Source: a virus
IMG/VR virus record: IMGVR_UViG_3300048586_000111
Location: 1-40,586 of that record
Direction: 5' to 3' (one strand)
DNA length: 40,586 bases
The notes under the pieces are model-generated. The model was given only the letters and a program-made list of their open reading frames with translations. It was not told the DNA's origin and did no database searches. A program made the position numbers and the translations under genes. Below are positions 39,673 through 40,586 of this stretch, in pieces (the stretch's first letter is position 1; each line of letters begins with the position of its first letter).

Positions 39673-40586
39673 TTACAGGCCGTAATCCCCTCTGGCAAGG
39701 GCTGAATTTGCCCTGTCCTTGAATAGCTGGTTCAGGGTCACGTCTTGCAAGGTAGCAGGCGGGGGTGCTGCCGGTTTCGGCTTCGGTCTGGCCCACGGGC
39801 GCGACATACAGCCGTATCTTAAGCTATCCGGCGCATGGTCGTCGCCAGTAGTGTCGCAGTCCTCGGGGTCATGCTTATCATGCTGCAAGGCCGGTAGCGT
39901 CCGTATCAGGTGCGGACATGTATTAAAAATGTATATCATGGGAGTGCCTACGCCGCCATTCACGTCGGGGTCGGCGTCGATACCAGTAAGACGCTCCCGT
40001 ATCGCGCCCCACCCCGGTAGCCGGGTATTGTCAGCAGGGCGGAAGTGGACGCCAGCCCTCGCCATGACTTCGGCATGTGACGGCCCGCCATCCTGCTTAA
40101 AGGCGCTAGGGTCAAGAACGCGGTATGTGATTTTCTCGCCGTGTGGCGTCCGTTGCAGAATACCTTGCGCCACGCGGGACGCAGGCCACCGCAGGCCGGT
40201 ATTAATCATCCCCGGCACCCCGCCATACCACTCACGGAACACGACTAGGGCTCCCTTAGGTATCTGCCGCATGGGCACAGGCCCGTTTAGGTCTGGCAAG
40301 GCAGCCCTAATCCGGGTATCAGGTATGCTCACAGTGCCGTCGCTTACGGCTATCCAGTGGAACGCGAACGGGCTACTGCTGCCCCAATCGCCCGACATGA
40401 ACCGCATCCAGTGCCGGGGCACCGGGAACGGCGGTATCACATGCTCGGCTGTGCTGAATTCGGGGAAGTAGGCCCCGGTAATGACGTTCCAATCACCCTC
40501 AAGCCACGCTTTCACAAGCTCAGGGCTGCCAACCTCCTTAAGACGATTCACATACTCCGGGTCTACCCGCATAAGTATCTGGTTGT
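39673..40586 (-). CDS. terL: Terminase large subunit, C-terminal part (gene split by the window ends)
   Basis: This part continues the ATPase part at 1-722 through the 127-bp redundancy. The RNase H-like nuclease domain shows FMSGDWGSSSPFAFHW (first catalytic Asp in GDWG), LDPSAFKQDGGPSHAEVM, and DDHAPDSLRYGCM near the end, the expected final acidic motif. It ends at TAA 39673-39675, 29 bp before the portal gene. An in-frame ATG at 40572 is internal, not the start. Confidence 0.95.
   Translation of the reverse strand, partial: NQILMRVDPEYVNRLKEVGSPELVKAWLEGDWNVITGAYFPEFSTAEHVIPPFPVPRHWMRFMSGDWGSSSPFAFHWIAVSDGTVSIPDTRIRAALPDLNGPVPMRQIPKGALVVFREWYGGVPGMINTGLRWPASRVAQGILQRTPHGEKITYRVLDPSAFKQDGGPSHAEVMARAGVHFRPADNTRLPGWGAIRERLTGIDADPDVNGGVGTPMIYIFNTCPHLIRTLPALQHDKHDPEDCDTTGDDHAPDSLRYGCMSRPWARPKPKPAAPPPATLQDVTLNQLFKDRANSALARGDYGL
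40460..40586. repeat. Right copy of 127-bp terminal redundancy
   Basis: Identical to bases 1-127. It closes the contig into a circle of about 40,459 bp within terL. Confidence 0.9.

Overview
The window is one complete, circularly closed genome of a tailed double-stranded DNA phage (Caudoviricetes, podovirus-type). Bases 1-127 are repeated exactly at 40460-40586, so the unique length is about 40,459 bp and the window cuts through the terminase large subunit gene. The host is not named by the sequence. A lipoprotein signal, two Sec-type exported proteins, classical Shine-Dalgarno sites and high GC point to a Gram-negative, perhaps proteobacterial, host. There is no integrase, repressor, RNA polymerase, tRNA or CRISPR array that I can recognise, and no recognisable endolysin.

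Layout. A divergent, partly AT-rich control region (about 1340-2681) lies between two opposed transcription units. It carries promoter-like direct repeats, several palindromes, a 24-bp inverted repeat and an array of 30-bp direct repeats, and is the best candidate for the replication origin and early/late switch. Leftward, and continuing round the circle, lies the virion unit: TerS, TerL, portal, a small protein, scaffold, major capsid protein, a head-tail region protein, a gp4-like tail adaptor, a gp10-like nozzle protein, a GNAT acetyltransferase, three large internal or ejection proteins (one with a lytic transglycosylase-like domain), a tail fibre with an S74 chaperone, and three small tail-end genes including a lipoprotein.

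Rightward lies the early and replication unit. First come a SprT-like zinc peptidase, a MoxR/CobS-type AAA+ ATPase and a DUF7192-like degenerate VWA-like protein; each follows the same 12-bp leader, and the block ends at a strong intrinsic terminator. Next is a run of small genes (6121-8916), then a primase-helicase fusion, small acidic and Ala/Pro-rich proteins and a possible Acb2-like signal sponge. After that comes a compact replication and recombination module: DUF2800 nuclease, DUF2815 ssDNA-binding protein, family A DNA polymerase, VRR-NUC nuclease and SNF2-type helicase. Two exported proteins with their own promoter are inserted in this module. Between them lies a leader with two consecutive predicted H-type pseudoknots.

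The two units meet tail to tail at about 21841-21884. The last early gene and the last virion gene overlap there by 32 bp, over a perfect 10-bp inverted repeat that may stop transcription from both sides.
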